Source: an uncultured Glaciecola sp. (GTDB lineage: Bacteria; Pseudomonadota; Gammaproteobacteria; Enterobacterales; Alteromonadaceae). Taken from it: a stretch of DNA of 64,000 bases. The translations under genes were made by a program, and so were the position numbers. Positions 29,492-37,537 of this stretch are shown piece after piece. The notes beneath the pieces were generated by a model. That model made no database searches and was not told the origin of the DNA. It was given only the letters and a program-made list of their open reading frames with translations. Every line of letters begins with the position of its first letter. Position 1 is the stretch's first letter. The DNA lies in assembly GCA_947496235.1 (NCBI GenBank), contig CANMCE010000001.1, positions 496,001 to 560,000 of the forward strand, read 5' to 3'.

Positions 29492-30139
29492 CTACCAGAA
29501 ATCGATGATAGCTTGTCGTACTACACCGATGATGGTGCAGTTGCCGTTGATCGGTATTGCAGGGTATTGGGGGTTCAAAGGTTTTAGGTACTTCTGTTCA
29601 CCATCAATAACTAACTGCTTAAAGGTTGCTTCTTTCGAATCATCCAAACGCGCAACAACCAATGAACCTGAAGAGTAAGGTAATTCAGGATCAACAACGA
29701 TCACTGCTCCCTCAGGTATGGATTTTTTTCCGCTTGGATTTTCCATACTGTCGCCTTTTACGCGAAGTGCGAAACAACCCTCATGTGCTTTCCCTGTGAC
29801 TTCACGCCACTCCTCAGCATCTTCATGGGCAAATCCCTCCGCTATTTCAGTCCAATCACCGGCCTGAACCCAGTTAATGAGAGGAATTCTTCCCTTAATG
29901 TCAGGCCCAACTTCTACATTACCGACCCCCAAGCCAATCTCGCCATCACCTGTGGCGAGCCAATGAGCATTCACGCGAAGCGCCTCCGCGATCTGCATGG
30001 TGTAACGAGACCTAGCCGATTTACCAGAGCAAATCTGGCTGATCGACTGCTGTTTGATACCAATGCGACGAGCCAACTCAGACTGAGTCACCCCAGTAAG
30101 CTGCAAGGCATGGTTTAGTCGTTCGGATAAAGTTTTCAT
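29492..30139 (-). CDS. setR: SetR, LexA/CI-type repressor of the SXT/R391 ICE
   Basis: The 215-residue protein matches SetR in size. Residues 1-60 form a helix-turn-helix (TQSELARRIGIKQQSISQI) and the C terminus is a peptidase S24 domain. The self-cleavage bond is Ala93-Gly94 (VQAGDW), with catalytic Ser131 (GDSMENP) and Lys174 (EATFKQ), spaced as in lambda CI. RecA-stimulated cleavage after DNA damage relieves repression of setCD and hence ICE transfer. It is divergent from the Cro-like gene across four operators. Confidence 0.93.
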   Translation of the reverse strand: MKTLSERLNHALQLTGVTQSELARRIGIKQQSISQICSGKSARSRYTMQIAEALRVNAHWLATGDGEIGLGVGNVEVGPDIKGRIPLINWVQAGDWTEIAEGFAHEDAEEWREVTGKAHEGCFALRVKGDSMENPSGKKSIPEGAVIVVDPELPYSSGSLVVARLDDSKEATFKQLVIDGEQKYLKPLNPQYPAIPINGNCTIIGVVRQAIIDFW

Positions 30140-30150
30140 AAGCCCGAATT

Positions 30151-30247
30151 CTACAAATAAAACTGTAGCCTTTCAACAATTTTAACTGTTGACTTATCTA
30201 CAGTTTAAACTGTAACACTCAATCTTGTAACAGTTATTATTGTAACA
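30151..30247. promoter_or_regulatory. SetR/Cro operator array, four 16-bp sites
   Basis: Four dyads fit WACARTTNNAACTGTW: 30152-30167 (TACAAATAAAACTGTA), 30175-30190 (AACAATTTTAACTGTT), 30199-30214 (TACAGTTTAAACTGTA, a perfect palindrome) and 30229-30244 (AACAGTTATTATTGTA). Start-to-start distances are 23, 24 and 30 bp. The array lies between setR and the Cro-like gene, as the SetR operators of SXT do, and controls both divergent promoters. Confidence 0.85.
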
Positions 30248-30256
30248 GGAGACGGT

Positions 30257-30508
30257 ATGGAAGTGTTCAACACGACACAAAAACATCTCCGCCGTGCCAT
30301 TGACTTGGTCGGCGGGCAATCAGCATTAGCACGAGCCATCAACTCAAAACAGCAAAACGTCTGGTTTTGGTTGAATAAATCAGGGCGTGTTCCCGCTGAA
30401 TTCGTTTTACCCATCGAACAAGCTACGCAAGGACAAGTAACCCGATCTCAGTTAAGACCGGACATCTACCCCGAATGCCCAAGCGAGCTGAAAGCCAGTA
30501 ACCAGTAG
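30257..30508 (+). CDS. Cro-like repressor of the ICE
   Basis: This 83-residue YdaS/Cro-type protein has the helix-turn-helix GGQSALARAINSKQQNVWFW and the following VLPIEQAT helix. It is the first gene of the rightward operon facing setR, so it probably opposes SetR at the shared operators in a CI/Cro-like switch. RBS AGGAGAC precedes ATG 30257. Confidence 0.85.
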   Translation: MEVFNTTQKHLRRAIDLVGGQSALARAINSKQQNVWFWLNKSGRVPAEFVLPIEQATQGQVTRSQLRPDIYPECPSELKASNQ

Positions 30509-30563
30509 GATTAAGGGCAAGTAATGGTCAGCATTTTACGTAAACACAAAAGCGAGTACCTCC

Positions 30564-31433
30564 ATGCGTGATTATGGCAAGGTCTATACCCGCTTTTGGC
30601 TAAAGCAAAATGTTTTGTCCTGGAGTGACTCAGCGAAGTTGCTAGGACTGTATTTGCTTACATGCCCGCATTGTAATTTGCTTGGCTGCTTTCGATTGCC
30701 GATTGGTTACGTTGCTTCTGACTTGAACTGGGATGAGCAACAGGTTGCCAAGGCTCTAAATGAGTTAGAACAAGATCAGTTCCTCATTCGTTGCGAGGAA
30801 TCCGGTTGGACTTTGATTCGGAGCTTTCTGAAGCACAACCCAATCGAAAACCCAAACCAAGGTAAGGCAGCCTTTCGGTTGCTTAAAGATGTACCTGCCG
30901 ACTTCATTGGTATGGCATCGCTTTTGAAATCACTTGCCGCTTTTCAAGCTCGGCTACCAGAAGAATTTTCATCATTGTTTATGCCTGATGGCAACCCGGC
31001 AAGGGACTCTCAACGGTCGGATGACTCTGAGAGAAGCAATAAACCAACAGTTAAAACTGTTGACCACATACAGTTTGAAGACTTCTGGGATGTACAAATA
31101 CGCAAAGAAAAAAAAGCGAAAGCCAAAGAAGAATGGCTACGCATGGGCCTCAATGAAGACCATGAACTCGCCTTGGAAGTGCTAACACGCTGGAAAGAGC
31201 AACGAGACAACCGATTGCAGTATCAAGATCGGACTAAGACCCCTATGCCACATAACTGGCTTTTAAACCGGCAATGGGAAGACGAGTACGTTCGCATTGA
31301 TGAAGTACAGCAATCATCGACGAGCCTAAAGGGCAGCAATCACCAATTGAATATTGAAGAAAGCAATCGCCGCATTGCTGAAAGCTGGGCCGGACCAGGT
31401 ATTCGGGAGGTTCGTTCAAGTGCAGGAGGTTGA
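30564..31433 (+). CDS. Replication-module protein with winged-helix N terminus, ICE-encoded
   Basis: The 289-residue protein starts MRDYGKVYTRFWLKQNVL. Its first 100 residues (ALNELEQDQFLIRCEESGWTL split across the motif) look like the winged-helix domain seen in phage replication and DnaT-like proteins. The C-terminal half has a conserved FWDVQIRKEKKAKAKEEWLRM helix and ends TPMPHNWLLNRQWEDE, a C-terminal block found in phage-type replication proteins. Its role in the ICE is unknown. It is part of the early cro-setDC operon. Confidence 0.6.
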   Translation: MRDYGKVYTRFWLKQNVLSWSDSAKLLGLYLLTCPHCNLLGCFRLPIGYVASDLNWDEQQVAKALNELEQDQFLIRCEESGWTLIRSFLKHNPIENPNQGKAAFRLLKDVPADFIGMASLLKSLAAFQARLPEEFSSLFMPDGNPARDSQRSDDSERSNKPTVKTVDHIQFEDFWDVQIRKEKKAKAKEEWLRMGLNEDHELALEVLTRWKEQRDNRLQYQDRTKTPMPHNWLLNRQWEDEYVRIDEVQQSSTSLKGSNHQLNIEESNRRIAESWAGPGIREVRSSAGG

Positions 31434-32082
31434 TAAACGCGAGTTTGCTGAAGTTTGGGGAGCAGCTTGGGCCATGTATGGCAAAAGCGTATCACCACAA
31501 TTGCTATCCATCGCATTTGAAGCCCTTCGTGCTTACAGCATTGAAGAAGTGCGAATCGGTCTGACTCGGCATATTCAATCCCCGGATACTGGGCAATTTT
31601 TTCCAAAGCCCGCTGACGTCATCAAGCATATCGATGGCAACTCTGGCTCAAGAGCCATGGTTGCTTGGAACAAAGTTGACAAGGCTGTTCGTCAGGTTGG
31701 CGCTTGGACATCCGTGATGTTTGACGATGCGTTTATTCACCGCGTTATTTCAGACATGGGGGGATGGGTTGAACTCTGCAAGGTTGACGACAGGGAATAC
31801 CCCTTTAAGCAAAAAGAGTTTTTAGCACGCTACCAGACTTACTTGCTCCGGGACGAAGTGGGTGAATACCCAAGGCTATTACAGGGTATTGCAGACCATC
31901 AGAACCAGCAAAAAGGATTTGATATGCAAGCGCCGGTTGCCGTGGGCGACTGGTCAAAAGCGGCACAAGTTTATACGAGAGGCATCGCCGACTTTAGCGC
32001 AGTGCCATTAAAAAGAATAAGCCCGAAAGCCATTCAGGCGCTTCTCGGAAATCAATTAGAGGACAAAAATGAAAACGATTAA
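31420..32082 (+). CDS. ICE protein of unknown function, DUF6475-like
   Basis: I place the start at GTG 31420, which has GGGAGG eight bases upstream; this gives 220 residues beginning VQEVDKREFAEVWGAA (first residue Met in vivo). The frame is open further upstream, to a TTG at 31354. FFPKPADVIKHIDG and VAWNKVDKAVRQVGAW resemble phage replication accessory proteins of the DUF6475 type. It overlaps the preceding gene by 14 bp and the following gene by 14 bp, showing tight coupling. Function is not known. Confidence 0.65.
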   Translation: MQEVDKREFAEVWGAAWAMYGKSVSPQLLSIAFEALRAYSIEEVRIGLTRHIQSPDTGQFFPKPADVIKHIDGNSGSRAMVAWNKVDKAVRQVGAWTSVMFDDAFIHRVISDMGGWVELCKVDDREYPFKQKEFLARYQTYLLRDEVGEYPRLLQGIADHQNQQKGFDMQAPVAVGDWSKAAQVYTRGIADFSAVPLKRISPKAIQALLGNQLEDKNEND

Positions 32083-32617
32083 AGCAAAAACCATTGCCCT
32101 AGTGATAGCCATGTCCGCAAGCACTTCAGTCTATGCGTTTCCGGGCTATCAGTGGGAAAAAGCAGCAAAAAGTGTTGGTATTGATCCAGTCATGCTCTAC
32201 GCCGTTGCCTTGGCTGAGTCGGCCTCACATCGAGGTCTTAACATGACCAGTCCATGGCCATACGCAATTCGCAATGGTTCAAACGCAACCTACGCCAAAT
32301 CTAAGACAGAAGCGGAGCAACTGTTAAACCAAGCACTGCAAGAGACTGAAAAATACCAGCTCGATATTGGCCTTATGCAAATCAATTTGCATTGGCATGG
32401 GCATCGAGTGAGCTCAGCAGCAGAACTGCTAGACCCCATCACCAACCTTACTGTCGGCTCCAGTATTTTGGCCGAAGCAATCAAGTCTTCACCTAACGAT
32501 TTAGAGCTTGGCATAGGCCGCTATCACAGTTGGAACGAAGAGCGTGCGCGCTGGTATAGGCAAAGAGTGCTTTCTATCTATCGCAATATTTTACATGAAC
32601 TGGAGGTCCGTCAATGA
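32069..32617 (+). CDS. Exported lytic transglycosylase-like protein of the ICE
   Basis: The 182-residue protein has a signal peptide (cleavage near VYAFPG) and a lysozyme-like domain with VALAESASHRG (catalytic Glu position), DIGLMQINLHWHG and GIGRYHSWNEERARWY. Such enzymes open peptidoglycan locally for conjugation machinery. Its place in the SetR-controlled early operon, rather than in the tra operons, matches SXT-family ICEs. It overlaps setD by four bases. Confidence 0.8.
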   Translation: MKTIKAKTIALVIAMSASTSVYAFPGYQWEKAAKSVGIDPVMLYAVALAESASHRGLNMTSPWPYAIRNGSNATYAKSKTEAEQLLNQALQETEKYQLDIGLMQINLHWHGHRVSSAAELLDPITNLTVGSSILAEAIKSSPNDLELGIGRYHSWNEERARWYRQRVLSIYRNILHELEVRQ

Positions 32618-32913
32618 CAACCAATCAACAAGACTTCTATCAATTAAATTTGGCGTACCTGCACGCAGCACGCGAATTGGCACGCATTGATCCGCAAGAG
32701 GCTGTCTTGCGCTTTGGACTTACACGCGATGTGGTGGATGCACTGATTAATGCCGGTGTTGACGACCTGCAACGAGTGGCGACCTCATCATTCATGCTGT
32801 TTCAACCAAGGGGTAACCAAAGCCAACTGATTGAGATGGTGAAGAGCAAAGGCACAGGTATCCCAAGAATCGCTTATTTATTATCAACCCTAAACAACAA
32901 GGGGGATGCATGA
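32614..32913 (+). CDS. setD: SetD, FlhD-like activator subunit
   Basis: This 99-residue protein resembles FlhD: helical, with DFYQLNLAYLHAARELARID and AVLRFGLTRDVVDAL. SetD forms a complex with SetC that activates the transfer and integrase genes of SXT/R391 ICEs. It overlaps both neighbours by four bases, so SetD and SetC are made in step. Confidence 0.9.
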   Translation: MTTNQQDFYQLNLAYLHAARELARIDPQEAVLRFGLTRDVVDALINAGVDDLQRVATSSFMLFQPRGNQSQLIEMVKSKGTGIPRIAYLLSTLNNKGDA

Positions 32914-33443
32914 TTGATAACCTGTCCAAAAGTGAGCTGTTTACCCGAGCCTCGCTGCTTATTAAATACGGATTTAGAACAACCATTATCGCGCTAGATA
33001 CAGGTTTGCCAATCCACATTATCAGAAGGCTGCACAAAGAAGTGACTGGCAAGTCACCTTGTCCTGGTCAATTGCCAGAATCTGATGCCATCGTTAAAAG
33101 CAGAAGAGCATTAGTTGAAGGCTCTCTGCTGATGGCGCTTTATGTCAATATTGGTGGTGATAATGTCTACAAGCAATTAAATATCGATGCTTTGATGAAG
33201 GCTTACGATGCGTACTTGGTTGCAAGAGAAGAAGCAGATCTTCCAGCTGAGATCCCCTGGAAAAAACTGACCATCAATGAAGGTTGGGTTCTAGCTCGTG
33301 ATTTAAGATCACAGCTTGCATCCTTACACCGGTGTCGATGCGGCAGTCTGTATTTGACGGTATCTCAACAGCGCATTCAGCTTAAATGTCCTGTGTGCGA
33401 GATTATGGCCGAGCAAACCACTAGAGCACTTTTTGAGAACTAA
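32910..33443 (+). CDS. setC: SetC, FlhC-like master activator of ICE transfer
   Basis: The 177-residue protein has FlhC features: an N-terminal LIKYGFRTTIIALDTGLPIHIIRRLHKE (helix-turn-helix, split across the motif) and a C-terminal zinc site with Cys142, Cys144, Cys160 and Cys163 (RCRCG ... CPVC). With SetD it switches on the ICE transfer operons after SetR is removed. It is the fifth of the overlapping genes begun by the Cro-like gene. Confidence 0.92.
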   Translation: MIDNLSKSELFTRASLLIKYGFRTTIIALDTGLPIHIIRRLHKEVTGKSPCPGQLPESDAIVKSRRALVEGSLLMALYVNIGGDNVYKQLNIDALMKAYDAYLVAREEADLPAEIPWKKLTINEGWVLARDLRSQLASLHRCRCGSLYLTVSQQRIQLKCPVCEIMAEQTTRALFEN

Positions 33444-33500
33444 CATACTGATGCATGATTTGATTGGGCACCGCCCGTGCACTTTGAGAGTACTAAGAAG

Positions 33501-33932
33501 ATGACAAACTTACTTAAATCTTTACCAGCACGCTGCTGGTTTATATCACTGGGGCTTTTTCTGGCGACTTTGGCAGCGGCTCATTTTTTTCCATCAGAAA
33601 TATTTACGGCATCTGCCAAGTTAGCGGCTTTGCCATTTCTGATTTGCACCATCGTTTTTTTCAGCTACTTGGGATTCAAAGCAACTGCTAGTCCTATCGG
33701 CCTTATAACCATCACCACTATGTGTTTAGCAATCGCATATTGGCAAGCGAGTTGGACAATTTTATGTGTCGGTTTAGCTTTCTTAGGCTTAAGCGGACTA
33801 ATCCATTTATTTCAAAGACAACTGAAAGATACCGGTCGAGAACTAAGCCTGAGCGAAAAAAAATATTGGTACTGGGTAAACGAATTTGCAGACGGTCGCT
33901 CATCTATCCTCCCCAAAAGGCCAAAAAAATAG
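33501..33932 (+). CDS. eex: Eex, entry-exclusion membrane protein
   Basis: From ATG 33501 the protein has 143 residues, the length of SXT/R391 Eex. It has three or four hydrophobic helices (about 10-30, 38-60, 65-85 and 88-105) and a basic cytoplasmic tail (RQLKDTGRELSLSEKKYW). Eex in the recipient blocks redundant transfer by recognising TraG from the donor. It lies between setC and traG, pointing toward traG. An in-frame ATG at 33477 is eight codons upstream. Identity rests on position, length and topology. Confidence 0.78.
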   Translation: MTNLLKSLPARCWFISLGLFLATLAAAHFFPSEIFTASAKLAALPFLICTIVFFSYLGFKATASPIGLITITTMCLAIAYWQASWTILCVGLAFLGLSGLIHLFQRQLKDTGRELSLSEKKYWYWVNEFADGRSSILPKRPKK

Positions 33933-33953
33933 CCAGCCCATCACTAGCTGGCT
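33931..33953. terminator. Hairpin between convergent eex and traG
   Basis: AGCCAG (33931-33936) pairs with CTGGCT (33948-33953), overlapping the eex stop codon. The T-run is weak (ACCTTCTGTTTTT). Confidence 0.55.
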
Positions 33954-33964
33954 ACCTTCTGTTT

Positions 33965-36900
33965 TTAGTTCCTTCCTGAAGCCTGGTTATAGGCCCTAAT
34001 ATCGATCAAGTTGTTCTGAGCATAATCTCCAGCAAGGGATGCATTTGAGATCACTGCAATCTGCTTATCCACAAATGCTTTATCTTCTTCGGACACACTG
34101 TCGGGGATGTAAGCACCTCTCTCATCTTTTTGACGATACTCATTTAGCATTTGCTCCCTTAGACCAAGCATTTCAGGCGACCAACTCGATGAGTCTTCAG
34201 AGTTGAAAACGCGCCCCGCCAAACCTTCATTGAAAGCTTGAGCGAACACTTGACTTTGAATCGGGGTCAATCCCATTCTCTGCCCTTCGCTGTATGCTTC
34301 CTGTTTAAAATCATCGGCATACTGTTCTAAGAACTCACCATATCGATTGTTAACTGCCGCACCGAATGCCCCCGCCAACATGGCTTCAGACTTAGTACCC
34401 CAGTTTACTTCGGAGGCATACTGCGAACTCGATCCACTGTATGCATCATTAAACGCCGTCAATGGGTTTTCCAAAGAGGTTCCGGCGTCAACGGCTGCTT
34501 TTAAGCCATCCCAGGTTGATTTACTGGCCACCGTTGCATTGTGCAAGAAACCTCGTGAGCTAGGGTCTTCAAGTGCTTGCTCCTTGTAACTCTCATAGTC
34601 TTCGCCAAAGTGATTCAAGGTATGCAGTGCTGCATCAGTATGCTTGCCACTGAAGTCACCAATAGCACTGGCGCTGTTGAAGAACATTTCAGCACCAGAA
34701 ACTCCGCTATCATCAGCCATAATGCGAGATCGCCACTGAGAGCCAGCTTCACTGTTTAGTCCAGATTGATAGGTACTTGTGTCAGAAACTACGGCCTGTT
34801 GGGCTTGTTGTTGATGCGCATTTAGTTGTCCATCAACACCAGACAAATTAGTTTGGTAAGCTGATTGAGCTGCGTTGAACTGAGTTTGAACAGTTGCAGC
34901 ATCCTCGTATCCGCCCAATACACCCGATTCCACTTGGCTTTGAGTGCCACCAAAAGTAGGTGCAGTTGATGACAAGCCTTCATTAGAGCGTGGCTGAATA
35001 GATCGTAAATCGGCTGCGGTAGCCATGGCCATAACAGTCATTGCTGCTTGATAGTCATTGTCTCGTTCAGCGGGCGTCGAGGAGTTGCTATAGGTTAAAG
35101 ACTCCATAGCTGCGGCTACATACGCCTGATTATCATCAGGTAGCAAGCGCTGATACATTGGAAGGTTTTCACGTAATCGGTTACCTGCTTCAACATGCTG
35201 GTTCATATAGCGACCTAAATAATCCATGACTTCAGGATTATCCGCTGCTAATCGAGTTAACGTCGCACCATCCGTGTTCCTTTGTCCTGATAGACTGTAG
35301 CTGGCCTGATCAAGCTCACTAAAGCGGTTTGATGCCGTGATAACGTCTTGTGCTGAACTCTGAAGTGACTGATAGTCTTGATTAGACAACGACATCTCAA
35401 CGCCAGAGCGTCTTGAATCTGAAAGGTCTTTAACCATTGCATCGCGATACTCAGCACGTCGTGAATCACTTGATGCCAAGCTTTGCATCTCACCAGTGAG
35501 CGTATTTGCGGTCGTTGACCGAGAACTGCCCTCTGATGACTCAACTTGGCCACTAAAGTTACCACCTAAATCCAAGCCTGCTCGTAACCGTGATATTTTT
35601 GGCACTCTTGATGATTCAGGCTTATCCACTCCTGGTAGGTTGCCTTGTGGGGAGTCATTCCCCCCTGAACCAAGTAATCTTCCCAAGAACCCTTTATCTG
35701 CTACTTCTTTATCACCGGTATTTGTAATGGTTCCATCTCCACCGACCCTAAGGCCTCCCGATAACACGCCAGATACCAAGCCACGTACAGCGTCTTTTTT
35801 ATCGTCTCCGAAACCATACCGTGTTTGCAGGTCATCAGTAACCTGATTAACAACGGCGCTAGATGCGGAATTAGAAGAACCGATCTGACGTCCAACCGAA
35901 GAAAGGTTGTCGTAACTTAGCTTTTCACCAAAGGTTCGACTCATGGTATTGCCAACCTGACGGCTAAAGGCTTGAGTTGCCTGAGTCATGGATTCTTTTG
36001 CAGAGCCGACCATTGAACCCACTGCGTTTCCGACAGAGAAACTGCTTAGTAGGTTTGACGCGCCGGTCATAGCAGAACCAGTGAGGGCTGAATTTTGGAA
36101 CATTGACTGTGATTGCATGACCGGAGCATTTTTCGCGACATCTGGACTTGCCATTTTTTCATCAATGGCATCACCGTTTTGAAGACGCCCAGCCAAGTGG
36201 GTTGCAGTTATTGCTGAGCCATACACGAGCATGAGCGAAATCGCCGGAACACTCGACGCCAACATGCCGCCAGTAGCTATCCAGGTTTGCAGCACTGAAT
36301 CCATCTGCCTCATCCCAGCAAAAGATGGCACGTCTGTACCTGCAAAGGCATCAAGAGCCGACATTTTCCCTGCAACGGTTAAATGAATATACAGGTTAAT
36401 GATGGCCATGACAGGCATCCAAAGTTGAATCCAAAGCAGGATTAACAAGTACTTCCCGGCCATTCGCATCCCGATTTGGCCGAGGGCTATCACAAAGGCC
36501 ATCAAAGGGGTGATGGCGTAAATGAAACCCTCAAAAAACGTCATCATCGGACGAACGATACTTTGGAACAGGGTCTGCTCCGCCGCCCATTGCGTATTGC
36601 GCTGCTCAATCGCTTGGTTAACCATAACGGCTGCGGTGAAAGCTTGATCATCCATATATTTGCCCGTCACGCTTTGCTCATAAATAGGCAAAAGCACCGA
36701 CGCGGTCATGTACTCTTGGGTGTTAACCGAAGCCAAACCAAGGTTATTCAGTGCATTTCGGATCACGTCATCAGTGTCCGTTGCTGACGAAGTCCCCAAT
36801 GAGGCCGACAGAACCTGTTTAAGCCTTGGAATGAAGGTTGATTCTGTCATGAGTTTCAGTTGGCTGTAGGCATCAGTGCAGTCCAGATCGCTACTGCTAC

Positions 36901-37534
36901 CATTGAGCATGATGCGTGTGCCATAAATGCGCGAATCAAACCTAATCGCAGTCATTGGGTTAGGATCACTCAGCACCTGATCGAGGTTCTTTTGACCAAT
37001 GTCGATACCAATCAAGGTGCACTCTTTGATGTAGTTAAACCACGATTGCTCGATGTCCGAGCCGCCGACACGATTTGCATCACCCAACCCAGAGCGATCC
37101 ATCACCTGTTTTCTCACTTTAATCAGTGACTGTAAACTGGATGCAAAGCCGTATTCCGTCATGGCGGGAGTTGAGAACGCCGTTTCAAACAATCGCGTGA
37201 TTTGAAAGCCAACAGTCGAAATCGTACTACCTGCGGCAGCAACACCGATGGGCACATTATCAACCACTCGAACTTGCCCCGTGTACGCATCCTCAATGCT
37301 CACTCGGGTACTGGGTCCAAACATGGTTGCAAAGACTAGCCATGAGACTAAAACGTGCTGAAAGTTAATCCCACGGCCACCTTGCATTAAGGCCTGAACA
37401 GAGACCATCAATACCCCAATGAGCAAGCCAATCCGAACCATTGAAGTAAAGTCGCCTGTACCAGTGATCATCGCGACAGCGTTCAAGACCTGCTCTAAAA
37501 ATGCCGAATCCCCGATGGAATAGATCTCCCACAT
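33965..37534 (-). CDS. traG: TraG, mating-pair stabilisation and entry-exclusion target
   Basis: The 1189-residue protein has the length of SXT/R391 TraG. The N-terminal 450 residues carry membrane helices (about 28-75, 335-385 and 415-445); the long C-terminal part is polar, rich in Ser, Gln and Gly, and helical. TraG stabilises mating pairs and is the donor-side target of Eex. The three exclusion-specificity residues, recalled as 606-608, read Thr-Gly-Asp here, unlike PGE in SXT and TDD in R391. It lies three bases downstream of traH and converges on eex. Confidence 0.93.
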   Translation of the reverse strand: MWEIYSIGDSAFLEQVLNAVAMITGTGDFTSMVRIGLLIGVLMVSVQALMQGGRGINFQHVLVSWLVFATMFGPSTRVSIEDAYTGQVRVVDNVPIGVAAAGSTISTVGFQITRLFETAFSTPAMTEYGFASSLQSLIKVRKQVMDRSGLGDANRVGGSDIEQSWFNYIKECTLIGIDIGQKNLDQVLSDPNPMTAIRFDSRIYGTRIMLNGSSSDLDCTDAYSQLKLMTESTFIPRLKQVLSASLGTSSATDTDDVIRNALNNLGLASVNTQEYMTASVLLPIYEQSVTGKYMDDQAFTAAVMVNQAIEQRNTQWAAEQTLFQSIVRPMMTFFEGFIYAITPLMAFVIALGQIGMRMAGKYLLILLWIQLWMPVMAIINLYIHLTVAGKMSALDAFAGTDVPSFAGMRQMDSVLQTWIATGGMLASSVPAISLMLVYGSAITATHLAGRLQNGDAIDEKMASPDVAKNAPVMQSQSMFQNSALTGSAMTGASNLLSSFSVGNAVGSMVGSAKESMTQATQAFSRQVGNTMSRTFGEKLSYDNLSSVGRQIGSSNSASSAVVNQVTDDLQTRYGFGDDKKDAVRGLVSGVLSGGLRVGGDGTITNTGDKEVADKGFLGRLLGSGGNDSPQGNLPGVDKPESSRVPKISRLRAGLDLGGNFSGQVESSEGSSRSTTANTLTGEMQSLASSDSRRAEYRDAMVKDLSDSRRSGVEMSLSNQDYQSLQSSAQDVITASNRFSELDQASYSLSGQRNTDGATLTRLAADNPEVMDYLGRYMNQHVEAGNRLRENLPMYQRLLPDDNQAYVAAAMESLTYSNSSTPAERDNDYQAAMTVMAMATAADLRSIQPRSNEGLSSTAPTFGGTQSQVESGVLGGYEDAATVQTQFNAAQSAYQTNLSGVDGQLNAHQQQAQQAVVSDTSTYQSGLNSEAGSQWRSRIMADDSGVSGAEMFFNSASAIGDFSGKHTDAALHTLNHFGEDYESYKEQALEDPSSRGFLHNATVASKSTWDGLKAAVDAGTSLENPLTAFNDAYSGSSSQYASEVNWGTKSEAMLAGAFGAAVNNRYGEFLEQYADDFKQEAYSEGQRMGLTPIQSQVFAQAFNEGLAGRVFNSEDSSSWSPEMLGLREQMLNEYRQKDERGAYIPDSVSEEDKAFVDKQIAVISNASLAGDYAQNNLIDIRAYNQASGRN

Positions 37535-37537
37535 TAT

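Noticed and set aside
36476-36787. Genes antisense to traG
   Set aside because: Open frames on the opposite strand have no family features or RBS and are shadows of a long, well supported gene.
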